Shown here one piece after another: positions 10,010-21,472 of a stretch of DNA of 60,000 bases (its first letter is position 1; the number at the start of each line of letters is the position of its first letter). Position numbers and translations under genes: made by a program. A model generated the notes under the pieces. It was not told the origin of the DNA, made no database searches, and saw only the letters and a list, made by a program, of their open reading frames with translations. Origin of the DNA: Zygnema cylindricum (Eukaryota; Streptophyta; Zygnematophyceae; Zygnematales; Zygnemataceae); NCBI GenBank assembly GCA_037447655.1, contig JBBHKE010001006.1, positions 126,001 to 186,000 on the forward strand, read 5' to 3'.

Positions 10010-10779
10010 ATGGACTTGAAGAAAGTAAGTGATCGGAGTGTAGAAATAGGAGTGATAATATTAGATGACCAGTTGAGTCGAGAAGAAATAGAGTTTTTGA
10101 AGTCTATTCGTCACAAGCAATTTGAAGAAAGCTTAATCTACTGTATAAACTGTACTAGGCCAGACATACCGGCATCAGTTAGAGCCCTGAGTATGAGCCT
10201 TAATGATCCTACGAAGAGAGACTGGGAGGCAACCATGAGAGTTATGAGATATCTGGTGGGACCAAAGAATTACGGCTGCCTTTGGGAGAGGAGCACACTG
10301 ACATCACAACTTGGAGTGATGCCAGTTATGGGGATACACCTATGATAAGATGCACTTCTGGGTATGTGTTGTATGTGGGGGGAGGTGCTTGCTATTAAAG
10401 TAGCAAGCAACAAAAGGTGGTTGCTCAGTCCACTATGGAGGCTGATTATATGGCCTCTTGTTCTGCTATGAAAGAGTTGATGCGCGTCAAGTCTTTGTTG
10501 CAAAAACTGGAGTACATGACAGAGGGAGTGCATGAAGTTTTCTGTGATAAACAAGCTGCCATTGCAATTGTCGCCAATCTAAAGCATCATTTCAAAGCTA
10601 AACATATGGACATAAGATTGAGTTTTGTGAGGGAAAAAGTTGAAAACAAAATTGTGAATCTTGTGTATAGGTTTGATGGAGAAATGGTGGTTGATTTGAT
10701 GACCAAACCTGTGCCCTCTCCTAAGCTAAAATTTTGTAGAGAACAGTGTAGACTAAAAGAGAAATTGAAGTTTGACTAA
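10010..10779 (+). pseudogene. copia family 1 RNase H region
   Basis: Open segments at 10010-10345 and 10417-10779 carry typical copia RNase H landmarks: SIRHKQFEESLIYCINCTRPD (region after RT), WSDASYGD, CTSGYVLYVGG, QSTMEADYMASCSA, FCDKQAAIAI, HHFKAKHMDIRLSFVRE and DLMTKPVPSPK. Frameshifts and a stop near 10395 break it. It is followed directly by the 3' LTR. Confidence 0.8.
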
Positions 10780-10792
10780 AATATAAGTGGAT

Positions 10793-11795
10793 TGTTGAAA
10801 TCACTAGATTTAGGTGGTATTTTCTAGGTCTGAATAGATTAAAAGCAAAAGGAAAACCGTAGGCAACCTGTTTCCACCTCCTTCCTCTAGCCCCTATACT
10901 TCTTTTAGTCATTCAAGGAAAGAAAGGTTGGTGGAGCCATGGCTGCCTCAGCTCCATAGGCAAGACTGATGAGTGACATAACTCACCCTTAACAAAAGAG
11001 TGAGTTCGACAGGACACAAACCTTCGACTGGCAGAGCGAGGCGTAGCCATCAAATTTTACCTATCTGTTGTCGGAGTGTTTTAGACTGCACATGGTTTGA
11101 ATTCTATTTAGACAGTGTTTAGGAACCTAAATCTGATTAACGAAGTTACGGATGAAGAACATGGAGACTAGTTAGAATATGGTGTGAACATAAACCCACA
11201 CGAAACAAATATACTGGGCATTTGTTTCAACAGCTAGTATTAAAAGGTGGTTTGGATCGAACGACACGTATCATCGGCGAGATCCCAGAATGGCCGCTTT
11301 GGCGGTTTTTGGCTTGATATGACCTGGTGCCATGTGGCAAGTTAGTATTGGGAAGCGGGAATCCCGGGAAGCCTGAGGACAAGTCCGAAGCAGACAGGCG
11401 TACACTCCATGGCATTGTCATACACAGGACGTACAGAAATGACATCGGCCGTGGTATCTTTCTGTACTATACAGTCTTCTGATTCGAGTATACTTTAGTA
11501 GATAAGGGGTTCTGAAAGGGGTGTAGGATTTAGAGAATTTAGGAGGTAGCCGCCTCTCTCCCAAGGACGTTGTATAAATCTTGGCATCTTTGCCACTTAA
11601 TTTTTAATCTCCTAGTTTGGCGTTTTTTGTGATTCTTTTTGTTGCGGACTCAAAGGAGTCTTGAGTGCACAAGGGTGATGTCAGATTGTCTACTTCCCTG
11701 CTTTTGTAGCAGTGGTCTTGGTTGAAAGTGGGTTGGTTAAAAAATGGCTAGAGGCTTTTTGAATTTGGAAGTCTAATGGGGGATACAGAATTGCA
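10793..11795 (+). repeat. 3' LTR of copia family 1
   Basis: Begins TGTTGAAATC and ends ...ATACAGAATTGCA, with TATAAAT at 11573-11579. It diverges visibly from the 5' LTR by substitutions and small indels, so the insertion is not recent. The copied gag start (ATGGGGGATACAGAATTGCA) is present at its end. Confidence 0.9.
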
Positions 11796-11800
11796 GATTG

Positions 11801-13800
11801 CACTGAGCACACGAGGCTAGATGTTAGGGTGGGCGAGGGCACAATCCGCGCCTTAGGATAAGTATATATATTTTTTTCTATTTGGTGCAAAGAATTTAAC
11901 TCCAATGTATATAATTTACAATCAATTAAAGAGAGCTGTTTCAAAAAAAGCCGACAGTTGGGCTAATGCTACTTATTTTTCTCGAAACGTACCTTTAACT
12001 CCAATGTAGATACTTGATATATTTTCCTTCTTGTTGACCCCTTACCACCATTTGTTTAATTGTTTAAAAACAACTAGTTTTACTTTTACTCAATTAGAGG
12101 TTCTCACCAAGTTTGTGGAGTTGATGACTTAAGACATACTCATCTTTATGGTTAAAAAAAATACGAGTGTAAAGAGCCTTAGGCCTCACGTTCTATGCCT
12201 TGTGCCGCACAAAGGCACTTCAAATTGTACATGCTGACCTTTTCTAATTTAAGATGGAAAAAATCTTAAATTGGTGGTAGATTCGATAAAAGGGTTGATG
12301 CCTCCAATGTTCGAGCTTAAACAAGTGGCCCTCACGTTGCCTTGTTTTCACAAGGATGTCCCATTTAGCAATATTATGCGCACCGTCGGGGAGATTGCGT
12401 GGTTTAATAAAGGATTGGATCAAATCGGGAGAGTCCCCGAAGGTAATTCATGGCATCACCTTTAGATTGTGATGCGAGTGATTTCCTTACACACTTGTCA
12501 TTTCGACAGATAAATCACACTTTGTGGTCACCATACCTTACACACATTGAACATCTTAGGATTGGGGTTGTAATAATGAAGTAATATGTTTATAATTGAG
12601 GAACCATTATTAAACTCGTTTTTAAAATCTTAAACAAACAGATATAAAAGAGGGTGAACCCGAAGATGTGGTTTATATGGCTATAGGAGCAATGGCAATG
12701 AGAATCGGAGGATTATTTATTTGTTTTCCTACTATTTATTTTTACTCTCATGTTGTTGCAAATGATATGATGGGATGTACACGATTCAATGCGAATAAGA
12801 AAATGAATGGTTGGTAACAAATGGGTGAGCCGCCTCTTGCCATCAAGTCATTTTTGGTCATAATAAAAGCTAAGGATGGGCTAATCCATGGTTGATTCGG
12901 AAAAGAGTTTAACAATCTCGCACGAATCGGACGTATATGACTTGGTGCTTAACAAATTTGGTGTGGGATGATACGAGGGAGCCCTATAAGGTAGAAGGAC
13001 AAATGTGGAATGTTCTAGTATGATAAATTAAATCGAATTGAAAATGCTAAGAACTCTTGAGGTCGTCGTGTCACCGCCAAAATATTGGTTCGAACTCATC
13101 AGAGGCCTCAGAGGGAGCAATTCACAAATGGATGTATAATGATGATTTTGGGCACCATCGTATATAGAAGAGTATTGAATATATTGAAAAATCTCGGCAT
13201 CCGCGACACAAAGTTTTACAACAATACAGTGAACTTGAAGTGATGTGTATCGAAAAGGTAGAATCATTTTTCGCGATTCGATATCTACACAATACTCAAC
13301 AATCGGTAGGCATCGATATTTTCGCGTATTTGTATTTCGACGTTGGCGGTTTTTGATGTTGATGTCTAACACTTTGAAAGTGAAAGAAGGCTGATTTTTC
13401 TATCACCACGTTTTACATGCTACTGTAATAGTATTTTAATGATGCATTTTTTTCAAGGTTTAAGGTATTGTAGGCATTATTAACTTTTTCTCAGGCATTT
13501 ATTATGGATTTCTTAAGTCTTCAGTAGGTTTTGCGGGCTATTAATTTGAAGTCGCAAACGTTCACCATTTGTATTTTATTCGATGGAACAGTTTTAAGTG
13601 ATACCGACAATTTAAATCATACGCAATTTCATGTGGTTTGACACCTTCAATAAATTTAAAACATCATATCGCCGATACAGGACTAAACCGTCATATCTCA
13701 CAAAGATCGAGAACCCCATCGATATTGGAAAACGAAAGTCGTCATTTCAGTACCTACACGCATCACTGTGAATTTCTTCTCGACTACATTAGTACCTTCT
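11801..13800. other. Stretch without recognisable gene
   Basis: AT-rich intergenic DNA. A 64-codon open frame at 12271-12465 and a 121-codon one at 13638-14003 have no motif I recognise; the second runs into the BAP31 leader. Nothing else is supported. Confidence 0.5.
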
Positions 13801-13820
13801 TCTCTTCATTTTTTCTAAGA

Positions 13821-13826
13821 CACGTG
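13821..13826. promoter_or_regulatory. G-box (CACGTG) upstream of BAP31 gene
   Basis: A perfect CACGTG within ACACGTGTCAT, about 155 bp before the start codon. In plants this core binds bZIP and bHLH factors. It is followed by a long CT-rich leader (about 13865-13975) typical of plant 5' untranslated regions. Function is inferred from the motif and position only. Confidence 0.45.
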
Positions 13827-13981
13827 TCATCGTTTGAGCAATTTGAGCAATTTGAGAAAGTCCGCTTCTCTTCTTGTTCTTCTCCTTCGCTACATTTGTT
13901 TTATCTTGCTCTCTCCATTCTCCTCCCACTTGCTCTCACTCTCTCCCCCTCTCTCCCTTCCCCCGTTCATACTCGCCAGCC

Positions 13982-16056
13982 ATGCTTCTCGTGCCGATGC
14001 TAGCAGCTTTGGCTGTCCAGCTCCTCGTCGTCGCGCTCCTCACAGTGCCCTTCGGCCCCACGCGCAAGGCGGGCCTGGGATTGGTTGGAGCAGTCAAGTC
14101 GAAGTACGGCCGAGTGGTCGCTAGGACAGTTGCCGTGTGCCTGGCGCTCCTACTCGCCTCTTCCCTCTTCAGCCTCTACCGCCAGCAGACACGTGTCAAC
14201 AAGTCATCTGCCATGGTCGGCAGCACTGCCAGTTTGGTGGATCAGGTGGAGATCCTCAACGACGCCATCGAAGCCTCTCTTATCGGTTAGTAGCTCATTT
14301 CTGACTCTGTCCATGGTTTTGTCGTTTTGTGCTTTTATGTGGTTTTTTTTGGTGTTTTGGTATTTTGGTTACGTAGTTTTGTGGTTTTTTGACTCATCTC
14401 TAGGGTAGATTTTGATTTGACGATCATGGAGGTTATTGCTGGGTAGCTGTCTGTAATTTTTTATTTTATTTGGAATAAATGTTTCTATTTGCTTAGTTTT
14501 TGATTTGTATATATTTTCATATGTGTCACATTTATTGCAGATAGAGTTTGTCTGACTCTTTCCTGGTTTTCAATACTTTATTATCATTGATATTTAGGAA
14601 CCCATAGGTTACAACATTGTTTTAGTGTGAGAAGAATAGCCGACAAATAGCTGCAGGCCAATTCTGGCCATAGTTAGGGTTTCATCAGCCATTTTCTCAC
14701 AAGGTCCATAGGATGTATAACCGTAGGCGTCGGAAACGGAGTGGCACATTTCTGATTTTGTTTTAGATGGGCTAACTTCTTGGTTATGCTTTTTATAATT
14801 TGTGATTATTTGTTAACGGGTATTGTGCTCTCAATCAGTTTTAACCGCTCAAAATAGGATGTCTACATAGGTTCCAAAGCTTTGATAGTCTTAGGTTCTA
14901 TGTAAACTATGCTGCTATTGTTATGGATGCATTGCACTCATGTGGACTAACCCCATCCACTTCTCAAACCCCTTTTTCCTTGAAAATGTTTTTGTTTCTG
15001 TGATTTTAGTCATGAACATTCACATATTTTCTTCTCTTTGCCTCTCGGCGTTTTTTTATATTTGAAATGTAAACTTGGATGCATAGACATTTCTATAGTT
15101 ATGAGCTGTTTTGACCAATCTTTGCATTTTTTCAATTGCGGTGGTTATGTTAATGTTTCAATTTTTGATCAGTCAGTTACTTAGATTTGATGAAAAGCTT
15201 TAGTCAGACATGCTTAAGTCCTCAATTATTGTTTGTGATGCTGAAGAAGTGCGAGGCCCGTCATCACAGGTATTATCTGTGGTTGATTTTTCCTTTACTT
15301 TTGAAGCTGATTCTGCAGCTTACTCCCTAATTTTGGCGATCCTCATTGACCATCTCCATCACGCCATGAAGAGTGGTGACTTGATGAAAGTTAACCTCGA
15401 GATGCTAAAGAAGCAAGCCAAGGGTATGGAAACTGAGTATTTGCGGCTTACAAAAGAGCATTCTGGCAATATCAAGGATGGGGAAGTTGATCCACAGTTG
15501 GAGCGTGAGAAGGCGCTAAAGGCGACAATTGCAAACTTGAGGGAGTCAGTAGAATCCTTAAAAGTAAGATTTTTCCTTCATCTTTCCTTTTTTTTGTTTT
15601 TACCTAGGCAAAGCATGCAGCCTGGCATCGTGGCTACCTTTAAAAGCAATCCTCTCTGCACTGAATCAGGGTCCTGTGGTGTCTTAGCCGGTTATAGTGA
15701 ACAACGTGCTCTTTGTTTTGCCAGTTTAAAGACGGTACAAGTTATTGCACCCGTAATATTGCTTATGTTTCTATGTGAGCTAGTCTTTGCTCAGATCTTC
15801 ACAAATCTGAAGTCTCGTTGTTGCTTTTAAAAGTTCTTATTCATAACCATGGCTGTACGGATGGAACCAGGATGAGGTCGACCTTAAAACGAAAGAAAGC
15901 AAAGCGTCAGAGGCCAGTGTGGCGGCTCTGAAGAAACAGACACAGGGCCTTCAGTTGGAGTACGATCGACTCTTAGACGACAACGGCAGGTTGAAAGCCC
16001 AATTATCTGTCCTTGACAGAGAGTACGCAAGCTCAGAAGACAAAAAACGAACGTGA
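13982..16056 (+). CDS. BAP31-like ER membrane protein (B-cell receptor-associated protein 31 family), 3 exons
   Basis: Exons are 13982-14285 (donor GTTAGT, phase 1), 15319-15563 (acceptor CAG, donor GTAAGA, phase 0) and 15871-16056 (acceptor CAG). They join to 244 residues. The family consists of ER integral membrane proteins acting in cargo export and quality control. Transmembrane segments lie at about 2-23, 48-66 and 101-113; the rest is a charged coiled coil. The DxVEILNDAIEASLI...LILAILIDHLHH core and the C-terminal LEYDRLLDDNGRLKAQL segment match plant BAP31 proteins. The protein ends KKRT, a canonical KKxx dilysine ER-retrieval signal, which supports the chosen stop. The start is the ATG after the CT-rich leader, which gives a membrane segment right at the N-terminus as in the family. 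The stop TGA lies inside ACGTGAGT, a good donor consensus, so an alternative 3' end is possible. No neighbouring host gene is close. Confidence 0.88.
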
Positions 16057-17705
16057 GTCGAGGCTGGAATGTCTTTAAAAAACCTTGATACTATAACAGT
16101 TATATTTTCCCTCGATCTTTTGTATTCAAAATAATCAGTGAAGGAAGGTATGCAATCACTCCTGTAGAAGATATGTCTGCCAGGCTTTAGGAACGTCAAC
16201 TGTACAGGAAAATGGGATTATCTAAGGAAGAGGTGCCAGAATGTGTGTGAATAGATTGAAGTGTGTCTTTTTCAATACGTCGCTCAAGTTTTTAGTATGA
16301 AGCAGAATCTTCAATGGATGTCAGATCCATAGTTTTGTGTACCGATGTGCAAATTGTACAACTAGGACAAATTGTAACGGCTGTTAAAGGCTGTCCAATG
16401 AAAGAGCGAGTTCCCACCAATATCTTTACTGCTGTTCAACTTTTATTCATAATGACATGGCTTCAATTTTACACGCATTTTTATTCAATTGTGCATTTTC
16501 AGAATTCTGGGGTATTTAACATTTTTTCTGTCGAGGTCACCCGTACCATTAGTACTTTCTGCAAGTTTTCATGAAAACTTGAATGTTGGCCTGCATTGTC
16601 GTCTTCCCTCCACCACCCTCTCTCTTTATTGGAACGAGGCAGCTTCTTTAATTCCTTAAGTTAAGGGCACTTTAGCTTTTTACTGTCCTTGGGAGATGAT
16701 CTCAATTTCCATTTTGGCAACTTCACATCAATGGCATCAAACTGAGCAACTGCCAGTAACAAAAATTATGCATCGAAAAGGATCAATTGGAAGCCTGTAT
16801 ATGATTTTTTGTCCATTTTTTCTCCATTTACGTGGCTTTAGCACCAGTGGGTTAATTGAAATTGGTTTATTGACGATGTTCAGTATTATGTGATGCGTAG
16901 ATATGTCGCTCAAATTAGCTCATCCTCTCATCATAAAGCAGCCAGTCAGGTAGAAGAGATTAAACAAGATATCCAATGATTGCTTTAAATCAATAATTGC
17001 ATCATCGACATCCTCACTATCAAATCATAAATGCTCATCAGGAACCCAAATTGGCTTAAATGTGTGTAAGATATGTAAGATAAATCCGCGCAATGTATAC
17101 TTTTTGCATTTCACGTTTCCTCATGTTGGATATTTCTGCTTTTCAATCTATTGGTTGTGGCCAAACATTTCGGCGAAATATAGTGCGACTTGGTTCCATA
17201 AAAATCGCAAGATGCTAGGAGAAAGAAAGAACCTGGCATTCAAAAATAAGAGGAAAGTGGAAAATGATGCATGGCACCCTATTGGAGCAACGATACCTTT
17301 CCTTGTGGAAAGAACCACGTCAAAAGAGGATTGACTTTGGTTGTCGCCCAATTCTCCCCGTAGAGCACTTAGGTGGACCTACACGAGTGAAAGCCCATGA
17401 TTACAGGCCCAATGAGCTACATTTAGATGGATGTACAGATGGCCTGTTTGCCGTACAGGACGAGGAGGAAGCACATCAACAGACTGCAACAGACTTGCGT
17501 GGCATGAGTAAACTGGAAGTTGAGAATCCTATGTGTACGTATTGTGTACGGATGCAATCTATGTATGCGCTTCGCGCGAAGATAAAACTTCAAACCCTAA
17601 ATAGCGATTCACTGTTTACCATACTGGAACCGTACGTGGTTTTCCCATACTTTGGCAGTTTGGCGTACTATAAAGCGTAATGCCCTTAAAGTATGGGACA
17701 ACTAC
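16057..17705. other. 3' flank of BAP31 and intergenic sequence
   Basis: Contains the untranslated 3' region of the BAP31 gene. No clear AATAAA site stands out. A 138-codon open frame at 17264-17680 has no recognisable motif and is not claimed as a gene. Confidence 0.4.
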
Positions 17706-17713
17706 AGCAGAAC

Positions 17714-18190
17714 CAGTGTTGTTCAAATCGTGCGATTTTTTCAAATTTTCCGACTGAAACATATAATTCGTGACGATTTTGAAAATCGCAAAAAAACGCT
17801 GTAAACTGAAACTGAAATTTACGGGAAAAGTATAATATTTCCGTAATTTGTACGGTTTTTTTACGGAAATGTACGAAATTCGAGGAAAAGATTCGTCGTA
17901 GTTATTAGTACTTTCTGTTCAGGGAACTGAACAGAAATATCACGGAACTTGTACGTCTCTTCATCGAAAATGTGCGCACATTTTTGAAAAGATACGTTGA
18001 AACGTCACACTATTTTCGCGCGGTAAGTTTGAAAATTGTACGGGCGTCTTCTTCAATTTTTTTTTGTTTTAATTGTACGGATGAAAATTCATTAACGATT
18101 TTTTACAATTTGTTCAAAGGGTTCAATGCGTTCGTTAAAAAATATAATTCGTCACGATTGAAACGTTCGCACTAATCGCTATGAACTATG
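17714..18190. mobile_element. hAT-like MITE, 477 bp, TSD AGCAGAAC
   Basis: A perfect 8-bp duplication AGCAGAAC lies at 17706-17713 and 18191-18198. Termini are CAGTGTTGTTCAAA on the left and, on the other strand, CATAGTTCATAGCG on the right, so only the outer bases match. The internal TTTTCGTAC/GTACGG words resemble family 5. It is non-coding. Confidence 0.7.
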
Positions 18191-18577
18191 AGCAGAACTG
18201 TGCTGAACTGTAGTGTTTCCAACTATTTCCGCACATTTATAGTTTTATACATAGTTGTTCAAAACGTATTCTACGCACGATTCGAACGCGCGTACAATAC
18301 GTAGAAACTGGAGAGGTCGATTTGAAAAAATCGTAAAAAACGTTAATGATTTTTTTTCCGTACAAATCCGTACATGTTAAAATATTTGAATTGAACATGT
18401 ACCGCAGTTTGTAAGCTTGCCGTCAAATGAGCGGTACAAATAATAGTTATTCAAATAATCATCACACCACATGTCTGTATTGGAACATCTACTTCAACTG
18501 GTTACAGTCAATCTTATCAGCAAATCCTAGGTGCATCCGTAGTCCCAGGATCACCTCCTGCCAAACGCTAAAATTAG

Positions 18578-18891
18578 TAGTGTTGGGTATCGGGTAAATT
18601 CATATCGCGATAATTTCGATATTCGATATATCAAATATCGATTGAGCAGACTCCTCGATATATCGTACCGGGACCAACATGGATTAACGCGATATATATC
18701 GCAGAAAATGGGTGTACGTACAGTTCAAGTACAAAAAATCGTACGGAAAATCGTCCCCCCCCCCCCCCCCCCCGGGCGCCGGCCCCGGGGGGGGGGGGGG
18801 GGGGGGGGGAAAAAAAATTGGAAAAAATAAAATAAACCCCCCCCCCCCGGGGGGGGGCCCAGGGGGGGGGGGGGGGGGGGGGGTTGAAAAA
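18578..18891. mobile_element. hAT MITE (family 1), nested, right half corrupted
   Basis: Starts with the family-1 terminus TAGTGTTGGGTATCG. The 8-bp duplication AAAATTAG lies at 18570-18577 and 18892-18899. The expected right half (CGATATAT repeats ending CGATACCCAACACTA) is absent and replaced by homopolymer runs of C and G. The left half matches the intact copy at 54511-54896. Confidence 0.75.
18755..18883. repeat. Poly-C / poly-G homopolymer blocks, probable sequencing or assembly artefact
   Basis: C-run at 18755-18773, a short GGGCGCCGGCCCC core, G-run to about 18809, an A-rich patch, then further C12, G9 and G21 runs. The intact family-1 copy has only eight C residues and a GCGCCGGG core at this point. 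The stretch sits at the centre of a palindrome-rich element, where base calling often fails. Confidence 0.7.
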
Positions 18892-19083
18892 AAAATTAGT
18901 TTACTGAACAGAAAGTACCGATAAGTGCATCGAATCTTATAGTAAATATTCGTAGGTTTCCGTAAAATTTGAGTTTCAGTTTACAGTAGACGTTTTTTTG
19001 CGATTTTTTTAAAACTCACGTACAATACTTAGAAACTGGAAAAAGGAAAAAAACGCGGGTATTGAACAACTAAGGTTTTATAC

Positions 19084-19432
19084 CATAGTTGAAGTAGGTG
19101 AAAGTAGGCCCATACAATATACCTATTGTACGCAAAACATACAATATGACCTTAAGACCCATATTGTATTGGTCGCAAAATGAAAAAAAAAGTAACACGG
19201 TTGAGTTGCACATCGATCGATAGAGAATTGACCGTCGTCTAGATTTTGAAAAACATTCGGACAATTTTTTTTTCTGTGAGTTTTGAATTATTTTTTACCG
19301 TCAGATTCAGACGATCGGACGGTCGTTGATCAAAGTAGCGATCAAGAACATCACATGAAAAACCCATAACACAACTTTCGATAAGGGCACCTATGAAAGG
19401 CCTACCATAACAACGCCTACTTTTAAACTATG
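19084..19432. mobile_element. hAT MITE (family 3), 349 bp
   Basis: Starts CATAGTTGAAGTAGG and ends ...CCTACTTTTAAACTATG. Flanking 8-mers are TTTTATAC (19076-19083) and ATTTATAC (19433-19440), 7 of 8 identical. It is inserted in the right target duplication of the preceding family-5 element. The interior is homologous to the copies at 22202 and 38735 (opposite orientation), including TGTGTTATGGG and a CAATATGGGTCTTAAG region. Confidence 0.8.
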
Positions 19433-19440
19433 ATTTATAC

Positions 19441-20043
19441 TAACGATTTTATCTATTATCGCCATAATTGTTGTACGCCAATGTGCGGCCTGGTTCACTT
19501 AAATTATCATCGTTTCGTAGGACCACGATTTTTAATAAAAATCACATGAAGAGTTGCATTTTTGCGGCAAATTTCAAAATATTGGTTTGAATTTATCATA
19601 AAAAGGTGATTTTTTCAAACAAATGGTGTAGAGTTATCAAAAGTTGTTTTGTTATAAAAAAGCTGGCGTGAATTTGTCAAAAAAGGTGAGTTCGGGTTCC
19701 CGCGGTTTTATTTTTTCGTTCAGATTTGAGTGCACTTTCACATGTCGTCGCGGCTATTATAAACTTTGTTTTGAACTAATTGATGGTACAAAATAACACA
19801 TTCCGTTTGCCGGGCGATATGTAGATATTTTCGAGATCCATCAAGACATACGCAATGTGACAATGCGTCAATAACATTGTCGTGGGAAGATATTTGTATT
19901 GCGGTGCGCTGAAATCGTTGTGATGCTCGATATTGTTGCGCAGTGTCGATTATTCACTCGAATCGTTACGATCCACTCGAAGCGTTCATACCGTTTCGCC
20001 GCAAGGATTTTTGTGTACCTCCTCAATCCCAGACCGTACATGG
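19441..20043. other. Stretch without recognisable gene
   Basis: AT-rich, with no coding motif. An open frame at 19899-20228 runs from here into the next hAT element and is not a gene. Confidence 0.5.
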
Positions 20044-20051
20044 CGCTGAAT

Positions 20052-20676
20052 CAGAGGTCGCAAACGGTCAACCGAAACCGTGACCGACCGTTAACCGACC
20101 ACCCACGCCGGATCCGGAACGGATTCAGTTGCCAAATTTTGAGGGTCGGGCGGTTGCAGTCGGTTGATTCACCAAAAAAAAAAGAACGGTCGGTTACAGT
20201 CAGTCAACCAAAAAACCAAAAAAAATGAAAATTTTGTCCTGTCCATAAAATCCAACATTATTGTACTTTGTACTCTTTGGTATCGTGGAAGTACCTGACA
20301 TCATGATTAGCGTCGCAAATCTGAAACGGTAGTAACACTATTTTTTTAGCAAATCTTAGGGAACGCGACAAAGCGTTGAAAATCTGACACGTTAGTACAC
20401 TATTCATTTCACAAATCTAAGGGAACGCGATAAATCGTAATTATTGGCTTATTCATACGTCGTATATTATATAATTTTGTACTTTTTCGGTTACGGGCGG
20501 CCACGGTTAGTCGCGAGAAATCGAGTTTCGGTTAACTTTTATTTTCGTAAACGCCGGTCGGTTAACGGTTAATAATTTTGGAGCGTGACATAACCCGGTC
20601 GGGCGTCGGTTACTCACATTTTGAAAAAAAAACGGTCGGTTTCGGTTATGTAAAATTTTGACTTTTGCGACCTTTG
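20052..20676. mobile_element. hAT MITE (family 4), 625 bp, TSD CGCTGAAT
   Basis: The perfect 8-bp duplication CGCTGAAT lies at 20044-20051 and 20677-20684. Termini are CAGAGGTCGCAAACG and, on the other strand, CAAAGGTCGCAAAAG. Both ends carry arrays of CGGTCGGTTA/TAACCGACCG words, again like subterminal transposase-binding arrays. There is no transposase. Confidence 0.82.
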
Positions 20677-20849
20677 CGCTGAATGCATGTACACATCGAC
20701 GATTCACATTGACCGTACCTGAGGAGGTCACCATGCGTCATTAAAAAAGAGCCTTTGTCTCGATCGACACGTGGCTGCATCCACGGGTATCGAGAATAGT
20801 CGACTGGCGGTATTCGCATCCAGACAATCCGGAACGTCACAAGAAATGA

Positions 20850-21235
20850 CGCGTCGGGCGAACTGCTCGATTTCATGAATCCAACGGCTCACGAAGGGCG
20901 AAATAGTGGTGCTGTATTGTCTAGCGGTAACGGTAATAGTGGTGCGGTACGCTAGAATGGTAATAGTGGTGCCGTACTGTATACCGGGAGTAGAGGTGCT
21001 GTACTGTAGAACGATTACAGTAGGGCCAAACAGGATAATGTTAATAGTAGCGCCGCAATGTATGGTGAGAGATTATGCTCACCGAGACCCGGCGGACCAA
21101 TTTGTGCCATTTGCCGCAGAAATTTTTGGTACTTTGGACAAGTCTTTTGATGATTTCCTCCGCGACTGTGCGAAGAAAACATTTGAGACCCGGGGTCCAG
21201 GAAGCCCTCCCCCGTTATTAGCGTATATAAATTAT
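20850..21235 (+). pseudogene. Decayed retroelement-like coding remnant
   Basis: Reading through stops gives LLDFMNPTAHEGRNSGAVLS, repeated GNSGAV units, then after a frameshift YAHRDPADQFVPFAAEIFGTL and FDDFLRDCAKK (20906-21238 frame). The combination of a GE/YA/RDP segment followed by FVPFAxExFGxL is one I associate with the C-terminal end of plant and algal LINE-like polyproteins. That is recognition from memory, not alignment. Stops TAG at about 20953 and 21006 and one frameshift make it non-functional. Confidence 0.35.
20895..21050 (+). repeat. Degenerate minisatellite, AATAGTGGTGCxGTA units
   Basis: Four to five imperfect copies, about 27-33 bp each, built on AATAGTGGTGC followed by GTA. 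In the forward frame they encode NSGAV repeats, so they belong to the coding remnant. Confidence 0.6.
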
Positions 21236-21472
21236 TAGTGTAAAGAAAAAATTAGCGTCATTCATTCTAATTTAGTGCCAGGAGACGTGGCAGATTATGG
21301 TCCACGTCCTTAAATAGTGTAGTTTATTCTATTTAAGGTATTAATGTCAAAATTTTGGGGTGTCGATATAGAGTTCATAACGCTAATAACGATTCGCGGT
21401 GTACCTCCGATCTTTACCTCCGTACGAAGCCTTCTGTACTATACAGTACCAAACCACAACGACATTACAGTA
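21236..21472. mobile_element. CACCG-family fragment (right end)
   Basis: Carries family-interior sequence (GACGTGGCAGATTATGGTCCACGT, shared with the 2.5 kb and 32.9 kb copies) and a right end GATTCGCGGTG at about 21395-21405. Its left end is not recognisable. Confidence 0.45.

Larger units (their letters stand above)
5503..11795 (+). mobile_element. Complete Ty1/copia LTR retrotransposon, family 1, inactivated
   Basis: A 6293-bp element bounded by two LTRs (5503-6455 and 10793-11795) and a perfect 5-bp target duplication GATTG (5498-5502 and 11796-11800). The internal order is gag, zinc knuckle, protease, GAG-pre-integrase, integrase, copia-type reverse transcriptase and RNase H. Integrase before RT is the copia order. 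All reading frames are broken by stops and frameshifts and several catalytic residues are lost. Remnants of the same family occur at 31220, 39650, 41263, 44763 and 59133. It makes spurious open frames on the minus strand. Confidence 0.95.
18250..19074. mobile_element. hAT-like MITE (family 5) with nested insertion, TSD GTTTTATA
   Basis: Starts CATAGTTGTTCAAAACG and ends ...TTGAACAACTAAG. The perfect 8-bp duplication GTTTTATA lies at 18242-18249 and 19075-19082. It contains a nested family-1 hAT element at 18578-18891. Without the nest it is about 500 bp, like the copy at 53773-54243. It is non-coding, with many CCGTACA words. Confidence 0.8.

Noticed and set aside
15210-15318. Start of the 206-codon frame overlapping BAP31 exon 2
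   Set aside because: The upstream part is intron. The exon begins at the CAG acceptor at 15318, where homology and phase agree.
15564-15830. Read-through of BAP31 exon 2 after 15563
   Set aside because: It follows a perfect GTAAGA donor. The protein homology continues only at 15871.
18712-18924. Pro/Gly-rich open frames across the poly-C/poly-G block
   Set aside because: They come from homopolymers that are probably artefactual.
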